Shown: piece by piece, positions 51,545 to 59,471 of the stretch | How positions within the stretch are numbered: position 1 is the stretch's first letter | How the letters are laid out: each line of letters opens with the position of its first letter | Source of the DNA: Amycolatopsis xylanica | Lineage (GTDB): Bacteria > Actinomycetota > Actinomycetes > Mycobacteriales > Pseudonocardiaceae | Direction: 5' to 3' | NCBI RefSeq assembly: GCF_900107045.1 | Contig: NZ_FNON01000007.1 | Location: 248,001-312,000 of the forward strand | Length of the DNA: 64,000 nt | Program-made: the position numbers and the translations under genes | Notes under the pieces: generated by a model | Databases searched by the model: none | The model's input: only the letters and a program-made list of their open reading frames with translations | What the model was told of the DNA's origin: nothing

Positions 51545-52867
51545 TCACTCCGTTGGGGACCCTCGGACTTTAAGACAGTCGGTGGCCTCACCTCGCCGAA
51601 GTTCGGGATCTTCGGCAAGAAACGTGCGAGCCGGGCCCGGCCCGGAATGCCGGGTCTCGAACCGGACGGTCACCCGGCCCTGACCGGCGCCCTGCACCCA
51701 GCCGGTGCCCAACTCCGCGTGGACGACGTCGTCGCCCGCGCGCCACTCCGAACGTGCTGCTTGGACGGGAGTGGCTTTGGGTGTTTCCACGACCGGTGGC
51801 GCGGGCACGGCGACCGTGAACAGCGGATCCTGGTGTGGCTCGGAAAGCCCGCTGAAGCCGACACCGGCGAGCCGCACCCCGCCGAACTCGGCCGGGTCGA
51901 TGAGCAGCCGCTCGGCCATCGCGGTCAGCTGATCGGCGTCGTCGGTCGGGAAGGTCGTCGTCTCCGAGCGGGTCACCGTGCTCATGTCGGTGTGCCGCAG
52001 CTTGATCACGACCGTGCGCGCGACCCGGCCGGACCGGACGAGCCGCGCGTGCGCGCCCTGGGCGATCCGCCGGATCTCAGCACGCAGCCTGGGCAGGTCG
52101 ATGATGTCGACGTCGAACGTCGTCTCGGCGCTGACCTGCTTGGCCTCCCCGCGCTCGGCGACCGGCCGGTCGTCGACGCCCGACGCGAGCAGCCGCAGAT
52201 CCCGGCCGACGCTGCCGAACAATGCCTTGGCCTCCTTCTCGGTCAGCGCGGCGAGCTGGCCGAGGGTGAGGATGTCCATCCGCTTGAGCTTCGCCTCGGC
52301 GACCGGCCCGATCCCCCACATGGCGCGCACCGGCAGGTCGGCGAGGAACTCGCGCTCGGTGCCGTGCGGGACGACGACCAGCCCGTCCGGCTTCGCCCGG
52401 TCGGACCCGATCTTGGCGACCTGCTTGCCCGCGCCCGCGCCGACCGACGCGGTCAGCCCGGTCTCGGTGCGGATCCTGGCCCGCAGGCGTTCCACGAACT
52501 TGTGGACCTCTTCGGCGGAGGCATTGATCAGCTCGGGTGGCTCGGCGAACGCCTCGTCGAGCGAGATCCGTTCCAGCACCGGCGCGTACTCGCCGACGAT
52601 GCCGAACACCTCCCGGCTGAGCTGCTCGTACAGCTTGAACCGCGGCGGCAGGATGACCCCGCCCGCCGGCAGCAGCCTGCGCGCCTGCGACATCGGCATG
52701 GCCGAATGGATGCCATGCGGCCTCGCCTGATAGCTGGCCCCGGCGACCACCCCGCGCGGCCCGGTGCCCCCGACCACCACCGCCCTGGTCGCCAGCGTCG
52801 GCCTGGTCAGCTGCTCGGCCGCCGCGAAAAAGGCGTCGAGGTCCAGGTGCACGACCCATCGGCTCAC
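51545..52867 (-). CDS. dinB: DNA polymerase IV (DinB family)
   Basis: A 440-residue Y-family translesion polymerase starting at GTG 52867. The palm motifs are VVHLDLDAFFAAAEQ and RISLDEAFAEP, which hold the three acidic metal ligands. TASVGAGAGKQVAKIGSD, the helix-hairpin-helix MWGIGPVAEAKLKRMDILTL and the little-finger region RTVVIKLRHTDMSTVTRSET follow. A C-terminal extension (about 350-440) with DDVVHAELGTGWVQGAGQGR replaces the usual clamp-binding tail; a clear QxxLF box was not seen. It extends DNA past damaged bases with low fidelity. Confidence 0.93.
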   Translation of the reverse strand: MSRWVVHLDLDAFFAAAEQLTRPTLATRAVVVGGTGPRGVVAGASYQARPHGIHSAMPMSQARRLLPAGGVILPPRFKLYEQLSREVFGIVGEYAPVLERISLDEAFAEPPELINASAEEVHKFVERLRARIRTETGLTASVGAGAGKQVAKIGSDRAKPDGLVVVPHGTEREFLADLPVRAMWGIGPVAEAKLKRMDILTLGQLAALTEKEAKALFGSVGRDLRLLASGVDDRPVAERGEAKQVSAETTFDVDIIDLPRLRAEIRRIAQGAHARLVRSGRVARTVVIKLRHTDMSTVTRSETTTFPTDDADQLTAMAERLLIDPAEFGGVRLAGVGFSGLSEPHQDPLFTVAVPAPPVVETPKATPVQAARSEWRAGDDVVHAELGTGWVQGAGQGRVTVRFETRHSGPGPARTFLAEDPELRRGEATDCLKVRGSPTE

Positions 52868-53162
52868 CGGCCCATCGTGACACAGGGGTCCGACAAAACC
52901 CCGAAAGCCACTTTCGTCAGATGGCACCTGCCGAAAGTGGCTTTCGGGGTTCCACGAGCCCCAGGCCCCGAAAGTGGCTTTGGGGTGCTCAGGCCCGGCC
53001 ACGCGAAACCCGAGTTTGGGCCATCCACTGGCCCAAACTCGGGTTTCGCGAAGATCGACTTCCCCGACATGGCCGTTCAGGCCGGAACGAAACCCCGAAA
53101 GCCACTTTCGTCAGATGGCACCTGCCGAAAGTGGCTTTCGGGGTTCGGCGAGCTTGGGGTGT
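52868..53162. repeat. Intergenic repeats between dinB and pptT
   Basis: Two copies of an inverted AACCCCGAAAGCCACTTTCG unit with identical loops (52897-52951 and 53091-53145) flank a long hairpin with arms CGCGAAACCCGAGTTTGGGC (53002-53050). A further relative of the hairpin lies at 58869-58917. No gene is supported. Confidence 0.88.
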
Positions 53163-53795
53163 TCAGGCCGCCAGGGTGATGGCGGTGACCAGGAGGCCGT
53201 CGGCGGCCAGCCAGTTTCCGCGCAGGACCGGGGAGGACGGGATCAGCAGGTGAGCGGCGAACTCGCCCGAGCGGTCCGCGGTGATCAGGGCGTCTTCGAA
53301 CTCCAGGCGGGTGCCGGTCAGCGGATACCAGGTCTTGTAGACCGACTCCTTCATGCTGAACAGCAGCCGGTCCCAGCGGACCAAGGGGTCCGTCAGCAGC
53401 GAACGCCGGATCCAGGCCCGTTCTTCCGGCAGCGCGATGGTCTCCAGCACGCCGTCCGGGAGCGGGCCGTTGGGTTCGGCGTCCAGCCCGAGAGCGGCCA
53501 CCTCGGCGGTCCGCGCCAGCGCCACCGCGCGGTAGCCGGCGCAGTGCGTGATGCTGCCGACGATCGAGGCGGGCCAGCGCGGCGCGCCGTGCAAGCCGGG
53601 GAGCACCGGGGCCGCGGGGACGCCGAGTTCGGCGAAGGCCTGGCGGGCGCACCAGCGAGCGGTCGTGAACTCGCGGCGGCGCTTGTCGACCGACTTCTCG
53701 ATCAGCTCAGCCTCCTCCGGGAAGAGTTCGACGTCGGCCGGGTCGTCGAAGGACTCGCACCAGACCACCGGGGACGGGAGCAGCTTGCCGAGCAT
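53163..53795 (-). CDS. pptT: 4'-phosphopantetheinyl transferase, PptT type
   Basis: A 210-residue Sfp/EntD-type transferase that primes carrier proteins of fatty-acid, polyketide and peptide synthases with phosphopantetheine from CoA. Motifs resemble mycobacterial PptT: KRRREFTTARWCARQAFAEL, GSITHCAGYRAVAL, GLDAEPNGPLPDGVLETIAL, and the metal and substrate block LLFSMKESVYKTWYPLT. The start ATG 53795 overlaps the stop of the metallophosphoesterase (TGATG), as in mycobacteria where pptT follows pptH. No synthase genes are in the window, so it serves carriers encoded elsewhere. Confidence 0.93.
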   Translation of the reverse strand: MLGKLLPSPVVWCESFDDPADVELFPEEAELIEKSVDKRRREFTTARWCARQAFAELGVPAAPVLPGLHGAPRWPASIVGSITHCAGYRAVALARTAEVAALGLDAEPNGPLPDGVLETIALPEERAWIRRSLLTDPLVRWDRLLFSMKESVYKTWYPLTGTRLEFEDALITADRSGEFAAHLLIPSSPVLRGNWLAADGLLVTAITLAA

Positions 53796-54634
53796 CACGC
53801 GCGCACCTCCGGAAGAATCACCCGCGGATCCGTGCCGGGGTGCCACGACCGGCGCCACTCACGCGGATAGCCGACCGAGACCTCCTCGAACCGGACGCCG
53901 TCGTGCCAGCTCGTGCGCGGGATGTGCAGGTGCCCGTAGACCGCGATCTGGCAGCGGAACCGCTTGTGCCAGTCGGCGGTGCGGGAAGTTCCACACCATT
54001 GGGCGAATTCCGGGAAGTGCAGGATGTCCGTCGGGTCGCGCAGCAGCGGGTAGTGGTTGACGAGGATCGTGCCCAGCTCCGGATCGCAGGCGGCGAGCCG
54101 CGCTTCGGTCTCCTCGAGCCGCGCGTGACACCAGGCCTCGCGCGTCGGGTACGGATCGGGGTGCAGGAAGAACTCGTCCGTGCAGACGACGCCCTTCTCC
54201 TCGGCCTGCGCGAGTGCCTGCGCCTTGGTCCGCGCCGTCGGCGTGCGCCAGCTGTAGTCATAGAGAAGGAACAGCGGCGCGATGAGCAGCGGGCCGCCAG
54301 GGCCTTCCCACGTTTGATAAGGGTCTTCCGGCGTCAGCACGCCCAGGTTCTTGCAGATGTCCACGAGGTGCCGATAACGCTCCTCGCCACGCAACTGGAC
54401 CGCGTCCTGTTTCGGTGTCCACAGCTCGTGGTTGCCCGGCACCCAGATGACCCGCGCGAAGTTGCGGCTCAGCGTCTCCAGAGCCCAGGTGATCTCTTCG
54501 ACGATCTCGCCGACGTCGCCGGCGACGATCAGCCAGTCCTCGTCGGTCTTGGGCCGGATCCGTTCGACGATCGCGCGGTTGTCCTCGTACGCGACGTGCA
54601 GATCACTGATGGCCAGCAGGTTCCGCCGCACCAT
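53795..54634 (-). CDS. pptH: Metallophosphoesterase, PptH-like (4'-phosphopantetheinyl hydrolase)
   Basis: A 279-residue calcineurin-type phosphoesterase. All metal-site motifs are present: ISDLHVAYEDN, VAGDVGEI, VPGNHELWTP, ILVNHYPLL and AVYGHLHIPRTSWHDG. It is translationally linked to pptT, the same arrangement as Rv2795c, shown in M. tuberculosis to remove phosphopantetheine from carrier proteins and so oppose PptT. Its start lies within the end of the thioesterase gene (32-nt overlap). The PptH call rests on this synteny and is strong but not proven. Confidence 0.85.
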   Translation of the reverse strand: MVRRNLLAISDLHVAYEDNRAIVERIRPKTDEDWLIVAGDVGEIVEEITWALETLSRNFARVIWVPGNHELWTPKQDAVQLRGEERYRHLVDICKNLGVLTPEDPYQTWEGPGGPLLIAPLFLLYDYSWRTPTARTKAQALAQAEEKGVVCTDEFFLHPDPYPTREAWCHARLEETEARLAACDPELGTILVNHYPLLRDPTDILHFPEFAQWCGTSRTADWHKRFRCQIAVYGHLHIPRTSWHDGVRFEEVSVGYPREWRRSWHPGTDPRVILPEVRA

Positions 54635-55376
54635 CGGTCACCTCCCATAGGGTCGTGGTGATGGTGTCCAGCACGGCCTCGGTGTGGAAGTCGAGGTAGA
54701 AGTGCCCGCCGTAGAACACCTTCAGCTCGAACTCCGACTCGGTGTGCTCGCCCCACACCCCCGCCTCGTCCAGGGTGACCTGCGGGTCGTCGTCCCCGGT
54801 CATCGCGACGATCGGGCAGTGCAGCCGCGGGCCCGCCTGATAGCGGTACGTCTCGGCCGCTTTGTAGTCGGCGCGGACCGCGGGCAGGATCATCCGCAGG
54901 ATCTCGTCGTCGAGCATCGCCGCGGTCGCGCCGCTCATCGCCTTCAGGCTGGCGATGATGGCGTCGTCGTCGGCCTGCCACACGTTCTCGTCGCGGAACG
55001 TCGACGGCGCGCGGCGCCCCGACGCGAACAGCACGACCGGCGTGACGCCCGCCTTCTCCAGCCGGATCGCCACCTCGAACGCGATCGTCGCGCCCAGGCT
55101 GTGCCCGAACAGCGCGATCGGCCGGTCGGTGCGCTCCAGCAACTCGGGCGTGATGGCGTCCGCGAGGTCGCCGACATCGTCGAGGCACGGCTCCGTGCGG
55201 CGGTCCTGCCTGCCGGGGTACTGGACGCCCAGCACCTCGACGGACGGGGTCAGCGCCGCCGACAGCCCGTAGTAATAGGTGGCCGCCCCGCCCGCGTGCG
55301 GGAAGCAGACCAGCCGGGTGTGCGGATCGGGCGCGCTGTGGAAGTTCCGGATCCAGGCGCTGTTTTCGCTGCTCAT
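54603..55376 (-). CDS. Type II thioesterase (alpha/beta hydrolase)
   Basis: A 257-residue editing thioesterase, ATG 55376. The fold has RLVCFPHAGGAATYYYGLSA, LGVQYPGRQDRRTEPCLDD, the nucleophile elbow FGHSLGATIAFEVA (Ser about residue 94), and the terminal VFYGGHFYLDFH with the catalytic His. Such enzymes free misprimed or stalled carrier proteins of polyketide and peptide synthases. It overlaps the PptH gene, so a thioesterase, a hydrolase and a transferase for phosphopantetheine carriers form one unit. It is therefore perhaps a general carrier-maintenance enzyme rather than part of a single cluster. Confidence 0.92.
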   Translation of the reverse strand: MSSENSAWIRNFHSAPDPHTRLVCFPHAGGAATYYYGLSAALTPSVEVLGVQYPGRQDRRTEPCLDDVGDLADAITPELLERTDRPIALFGHSLGATIAFEVAIRLEKAGVTPVVLFASGRRAPSTFRDENVWQADDDAIIASLKAMSGATAAMLDDEILRMILPAVRADYKAAETYRYQAGPRLHCPIVAMTGDDDPQVTLDEAGVWGEHTESEFELKVFYGGHFYLDFHTEAVLDTITTTLWEVTDGAAEPAGHQ

Positions 55377-55569
55377 GCGGCGCACTCCAGCCAGGAGATG
55401 GGGAGAAGGAAGACCCTTTTCATTCAAGCGACGGCCCGCCAGGTACCGCCAGAGGATCAGACCCCTAAAGGAGCGCCCGCACCCGCGCTTCGACCCCTAC
55501 CCGGCCCGGCCTACCCCTCAATACGTGTGTATTACACAGCTGTCATAGACAACAGTTCTACACAGTTGT
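55377..55569. promoter_or_regulatory. Divergent region with AT-rich promoter of the DHA2 transporter gene
   Basis: The last 60 nt before the exporter gene are AT-rich and carry the palindrome ACAGCTGT (55536-55543) and an inverted ACAAC/GTTGT pair (about 55550-55570) at the start codon. These are candidate repressor sites, but no regulator gene is adjacent. Confidence 0.4.
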
Positions 55570-57165
55570 ATGGTTCTTGGCATGACTACTACAGAAGCCA
55601 AGGCCGGACGCAAGGAGTGGATCGGGCTCGCCGTGCTGATCCTGCCTGTGCTCCTGGTCGCCATGGACATCACCGTTCTCTACTTCGCCGTCCCCTCGAT
55701 CTCCGCCGACCTCAAGCCGAGCGGCACCCAGCAGCTGTGGATGATGGACGTCTACGGCTTCGTGCTGGCAGGCCTGCTCATCACGATGGGCGGCCTGGGA
55801 GACCGGATCGGCCGCCGCAGGCTCCTCATCATCGGCACGGTGCTCTTCGGAGCCGCCTCCGTCGCCTGCGCCTTCTCCACGAGCCCCGAAATGCTGATCG
55901 CCTCGCGTGCGCTGCAGGGCATCGGCGGCGCCACCCTCATGCCCTCCACCCTGGGCCTGATCCGCAACATGTTCCACGACCCCAAGCAGCGCCGTAAGGC
56001 CGTCGCGGTCTGGTCGGTCGGCCTGTCCGCCGGCGCCGGTCTCGGTCCCGTCGTGTCCGGCCTGATGCTGTCCAGCTTCCACTGGGGTTCGATCTTCCTC
56101 GTCAACATCCCGATCATGGTCCTGCTGCTGGTGCTCGCCCCGGTCCTGATCCCCGAGTACCGCTCCCCCAACCTGGGCAAGTTCGACCTGCTGGGTGGCG
56201 CGCTGTCGCTGACCGCCGTGCTGTCCATCATCTGGGGCCTCAAGGAAATCGCCGTCCACCACACCTACGCCGTCCCCGGCGCCGTCATCGCCGCCGGCCT
56301 GATCCTCGGCACCTTCTTCATCCGCCGCCAGGCCACCCACTCCGACCCGATGATCGACCTGACCCTGTTCCGCAACCGCGGCTTCGGCCCGTCCATCACC
56401 TGCAACCTGGTCTGCTTCTTCGGCATGATCGGCTTCGGCATCTTCTCCACCCAGTACCTGATGGAGGTACTGCGGATGAAGCCGCTGGAGGCCGCGTTGT
56501 GGACGCTCGCCGCCCCGGTGATCGTCAGCTTCGTCGCCCCGATCGCCGCGATCGTGGCACAGAAGACCCGTCCCGCCTACATCATCGCCGCCGGTTTCAC
56601 CGTCGCCGCCAGCGGTTTCCTGCTCATCACCCAGGTGACGACCGAGCACAACATCCCGCTCGTCATCACCGCGATCGTGCTCAGCGGTGTCGGCATCGCG
56701 GTGGTCCTCTCGATCGTGACCGACATGGTCGTGGCGACCGCTCCGGCCGAGCGTGCCGGTGGCGTCTCGGCGCTGCTGCAGACCGCACAGGAACTCGGTG
56801 GCGCGCTGGGCATCGCGGTGCTCGGCTCGATCGGCGCCGGCTTCTTCGGCCCCGCCATGGACAAGACGATCCCCGCCGGCCTGCCGGAAGGCACGCTGGA
56901 GGCGGCTCGCCAGACCCTCGGTGGTGCCCACGACGTCGCGCTGAAGCTGCCGCAGGCACAGGGCGACAACCTGTTCCGCGTCGCTCAGGAAGCCTTCGTC
57001 ACGGCGATGCACCCGGCCGCCATCACCGCAGCGGTGGTCGTGCTCTCCGCCGCCGTCGCCGCGCTGATCTTCCTGCGCCACATCAAGAACACCCCCGAGG
57101 TCAGCGCCGAAGACGCCTACTCGGTGGAGAACACCACGGAGACCAAGGACTTGGTCACCGCGTAA
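55570..57165 (+). CDS. MFS transporter, DHA2 family (14 membrane segments)
   Basis: A 531-residue drug:proton antiporter. ATG 55570 is used; ATG 55582 is close behind. The DHA2 landmarks are LLVAMDITVLYFAVPSIS in segment 1, GGLGDRIGRRRLL (motif A), RALQGIGGATLMPSTLGLIR, and GLSAGAGLGPVVSGLML (motif C, antiporter type). About fourteen hydrophobic segments are seen, ending before a charged cytoplasmic tail. It would export a cationic antiseptic, antibiotic or small peptide. A PqqD-like gene follows 148 nt later; two hairpins lie between them. Confidence 0.93.
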   Translation: MVLGMTTTEAKAGRKEWIGLAVLILPVLLVAMDITVLYFAVPSISADLKPSGTQQLWMMDVYGFVLAGLLITMGGLGDRIGRRRLLIIGTVLFGAASVACAFSTSPEMLIASRALQGIGGATLMPSTLGLIRNMFHDPKQRRKAVAVWSVGLSAGAGLGPVVSGLMLSSFHWGSIFLVNIPIMVLLLVLAPVLIPEYRSPNLGKFDLLGGALSLTAVLSIIWGLKEIAVHHTYAVPGAVIAAGLILGTFFIRRQATHSDPMIDLTLFRNRGFGPSITCNLVCFFGMIGFGIFSTQYLMEVLRMKPLEAALWTLAAPVIVSFVAPIAAIVAQKTRPAYIIAAGFTVAASGFLLITQVTTEHNIPLVITAIVLSGVGIAVVLSIVTDMVVATAPAERAGGVSALLQTAQELGGALGIAVLGSIGAGFFGPAMDKTIPAGLPEGTLEAARQTLGGAHDVALKLPQAQGDNLFRVAQEAFVTAMHPAAITAAVVVLSAAVAALIFLRHIKNTPEVSAEDAYSVENTTETKDLVTA

Positions 57166-57173
57166 GCCGGGCC

Positions 57174-57220
57174 GTACGGGGCGGGTGACCTAGCAGTCGA
57201 CCCCCAGGCCCGCCCCGTAC
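57174..57220 (+). terminator. Hairpin 1 after the DHA2 transporter gene
   Basis: Arms GTACGGGGCGGG and its exact complement, with a 23-nt loop, start 9 nt after the stop codon. There is no U-tract. Confidence 0.6.
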
Positions 57221-57233
57221 GACCCACCCGGAG

Positions 57234-57270
57234 CTTCGGCCACCGCGGGAACACCCTGCGGTGGCCGAAG
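57234..57270 (+). terminator. Hairpin 2 after the DHA2 transporter gene
   Basis: Arms CTTCGGCCACCGC and GCGGTGGCCGAAG with an 11-nt loop, followed by TTCGTTC. Probable terminator in tandem with hairpin 1. Confidence 0.7.
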
Positions 57271-57313
57271 TTCGTTCACACCACGTTTTCCTTCCCCTCA
57301 AAGGAGAATCACG

Positions 57314-57583
57314 ATGCCAGTCCGACCGGTTCCAGGAGTGAAGGTCACGGTCTCACAGAACGGCAGACTGCAGCTCTTCTCGACGCTGACCGAGAAGCGC
57401 TTCGAATGCAACGGGGTCGGCACCGCGATCTGGATCGCCTTGCGGCAGCACGACGGCAAGACCGGCGCCGCCGCCACCATGCTCGCCGACCTGTGGCGAA
57501 CCGATCCCGACAACACGCTGGCGGACATCGAGATGTGGGTCGACGAGCTCACCGACGCCGGTCTGCTGCACACCGAGTCGTGA
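57314..57583 (+). CDS. PqqD family protein (RiPP recognition element fold)
   Basis: An 89-residue protein, ATG 57314 with AAAGGAG 8 nt upstream. It has the PqqD winged-helix layout: strands in VKVTVSQNGRLQLFST, the CNGVGTAIWIAL helix (family FxLNxTGxxIWxLL), a charged middle, and IEMWVDELTDAGLL at the end. PqqD proteins and RREs hold the leader peptide of a ribosomal peptide for the modifying enzyme. No radical SAM enzyme, cyclase, or precursor-like small ORF is visible next to it, so this is an orphan. A role with the DHA2 exporter is possible. It converges with the XRE regulator, 4 nt between stop codons. Confidence 0.78.
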   Translation: MPVRPVPGVKVTVSQNGRLQLFSTLTEKRFECNGVGTAIWIALRQHDGKTGAAATMLADLWRTDPDNTLADIEMWVDELTDAGLLHTES

Positions 57584-57587
57584 CCGC

Positions 57588-58448
57588 TTATCCGGGTGCC
57601 AGCTCCCGCACCCGCCGCAGCAGCAGCCGCCGGGTCTCCGCCGGACCCAGTGCCCGCTCACGGCAGTTCTTGAAGGCACGCAGGCATTCCCGGGTCTCGT
57701 TCACCTCATCGAGGTAAACCCCGCCGCCGAAGACGGTCGACTGGTGGACCACATCGTCCACCCCGGGGCAGAACCGGAACACCGACAGCGCCCCGCCCAG
57801 CAGCGGATGCACCCCCAGCGTCAGCGGCACGACCCGCACGGTGATCCACGGCTTCCCGTCGATCACCCCCAGCACGTGCAGCAGTTGCCGCCGCAGCACG
57901 GCAGGCCCGCCGACCGGCCGCAGCAGCGCGGATTCCCCGATCAGGAAACTGATCCGGTTCTCCAGCTCCAGCACCCGCTGCCGATCCAGCCGGAACGTGA
58001 TCCGGGCCTCCATCTCCGCCTCCACCGGCGCGTTGGTCCGGTAGATGGAGTCCGTCACCAGCGCCCGGATGTAGTCCGGGATCTGCAGCAGCCCCGGGAT
58101 CAGCTGATCCGCGAAGCAGTAGATCTCGCTCGCGTCCTCTTCCAGATCCCCGAGCCTCCGGAACGTGCCGGACAGGATGTCCGAGTAGGTCTTCCTCGGC
58201 TGCCGTTTCCTCGCCTCCTCCCCGAGCGCGAGCATCTCGTCACGCTTGTCACCGCGCACCTTGAGAAAGTCCAGCAAGGCGTTGAGCTCCAAGGCTTTGA
58301 GCGTCCGCTCGCCCCGCTCGACCTTGCTGATCTGACTCGCGTCGCATTCGATGACCTCCGCCATCTCCCGCTGCTGCCGCTTCGCCTCGATACGCAGCCG
58401 CCGCAGCTCCGACCCGAGCTGACGCCGCCCGATAGGCCTTCGCATCAT
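57588..58448 (-). CDS. XRE family regulator with DUF5753 domain
   Basis: A 286-residue helix-turn-helix protein. ATG 58448 is chosen since GGAGGGAGG stands just before it (GTG 58472 is an extension). Residues about 10-70 are the XRE domain (LGSELRRLRIEAKRQQREMA, ECDASQISKVERGERTLKAL). The DUF5753 part (about 100-280) has IYCFADQLIPGLLQIPDYIR, RISFLIGESALLRPVGGPAV, VVPLTLGVHPLLGGALSVF and FGGGVYLDEV, typical of the large actinobacterial family that pairs with small DUF397 proteins. No DUF397 gene is here; PqqD stands in its place. A TGGCCTAGGCCA palindrome lies upstream. Confidence 0.9.
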   Translation of the reverse strand: MMRRPIGRRQLGSELRRLRIEAKRQQREMAEVIECDASQISKVERGERTLKALELNALLDFLKVRGDKRDEMLALGEEARKRQPRKTYSDILSGTFRRLGDLEEDASEIYCFADQLIPGLLQIPDYIRALVTDSIYRTNAPVEAEMEARITFRLDRQRVLELENRISFLIGESALLRPVGGPAVLRRQLLHVLGVIDGKPWITVRVVPLTLGVHPLLGGALSVFRFCPGVDDVVHQSTVFGGGVYLDEVNETRECLRAFKNCRERALGPAETRRLLLRRVRELAPG

Positions 58449-58492
58449 GTCGGCCTCCCTCCTCTGATTCACCCGATCGCGACCTCGCCAAC

Positions 58493-58504
58493 TGGCCTAG
58501 GCCA
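58493..58504. promoter_or_regulatory. TGGCCTAGGCCA palindrome upstream of the XRE gene
   Basis: A 12-bp perfect palindrome 45 nt before the start codon, next to an AT-rich -10-like stretch (ACTATATATTG on the plus strand). Probably an autoregulatory operator, by position. Confidence 0.45.
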
Positions 58505-59471
58505 CTATATATTGAGTGCAGAATAGCAAAGCCGCCCCGAGGCAAGTTGAGAGTCCGGAAAGGACGTCCACAAAGGACAGTTAGGCCTGAAGGGAAGATT
58601 GGCTTGTATACAAGCGAAACCCAGGCGTGGGCCAAACTCAGGGGTTGCGCCCGCCCGGGTTCGCACATACGCCACTTTCGTTACGCTCGCAGTGACAAAC
58701 GCCCCGTTCGTAACCTTGTGCGGCGAGGAACGGGCCGGGCGATCCGAGCGAGGGGAAGGTTTGCTCCGTTAGATGCAGCAGAACTTCCCCTCGCACCAAC
58801 CAATCCCCGAGTCGTGAGTGTTGCGGCCGGTTAGAACCGGCCGCAACACTCACGACCCCCGCAGCGCTCGCGAAACCCGAGTTTTGGCCATTGAATGGCC
58901 AAAACTCGGGTTTCGCGTGCGTACAGCCGGGGTTTCGCGTTCGCAGGGCCGGGGTTGCGCCCGCCCGGGTCCGCACATACGCCACTTTCGTTACGCTCAC
59001 GGTGACAAACGGCCCACCCGTAACCCTGCGCGGCGAGGATCGGGCGCGCTGAGCGGGGCAGGACGTTACAAGGGTGGCCCTTGTCACCTCTAGCGTGACA
59101 AGGGCCGCCCTTGTTTCCCGCTGATACCAGCGAAGGGGTTCCTAGCGGGACCTACTCCGGGCAGATCAGCGCGACCGCGTGCTGGGGTTGTGCGCGTTGC
59201 GGGCGGTTAGAACCGCCCGCAACGCGCACGAGCCCTTGTACCCCAACGCAATCTGAGCGAGGGGCACTCTGGGTGCTTGGTACGCACCGAGGGCGCCCCT
59301 CGCTTCAACCGCAAGCCCGCGACCGCCCACGCCACGCCGGGCCCGCCTAGCGCGCTGGGGGTCGTGAGTGTTCCGGCCGGTTAGAACCGGCCGGAACACT
59401 CACGACCCCCAGCGCGAACGAAAGCCGGGGCCTGGACGCGAGTCCAGACCCCGGCGCGAAAACGAACCTGA
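58505..59471. repeat. Repeat-dense gene-free region before the LAL regulator
   Basis: About 970 bp. It carries two direct copies of a unit starting GGTTGCGCCCGCCCGGGT (about 58642-58727 and 58953-59038), a perfect 22-bp-arm hairpin (58811-58856), a CGCGAAACCCGAG hairpin (58869-58917), a pair of GTGACAAGG palindromes (59065-59117), a TGCGCGTTGCGGGCGG hairpin (59191-59228), a GAGCGAGGGG hairpin (59255-59305), and a 32-bp-arm palindrome (59351-59416). The last could terminate the LAL transcript. A GCTTGTATACAAGC palindrome (58602-58615) is also present. Short open frames here follow repeat copies and are not supported as genes. Confidence 0.85.

Noticed and set aside
53163..57165. Part of a polyketide or non-ribosomal peptide cluster (thioesterase, transferase, exporter)
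   Set aside because: No ketosynthase, adenylation or carrier-protein gene is in the window, and the pptH-pptT order is the conserved housekeeping arrangement. The exporter lies on the other strand.
58547..59093. Two short open frames whose translations share a GCARPG-HIRHFRYA block
   Set aside because: The similarity is due to a direct DNA repeat crossed in the same frame in both places. Neither has a ribosome site or a known domain.
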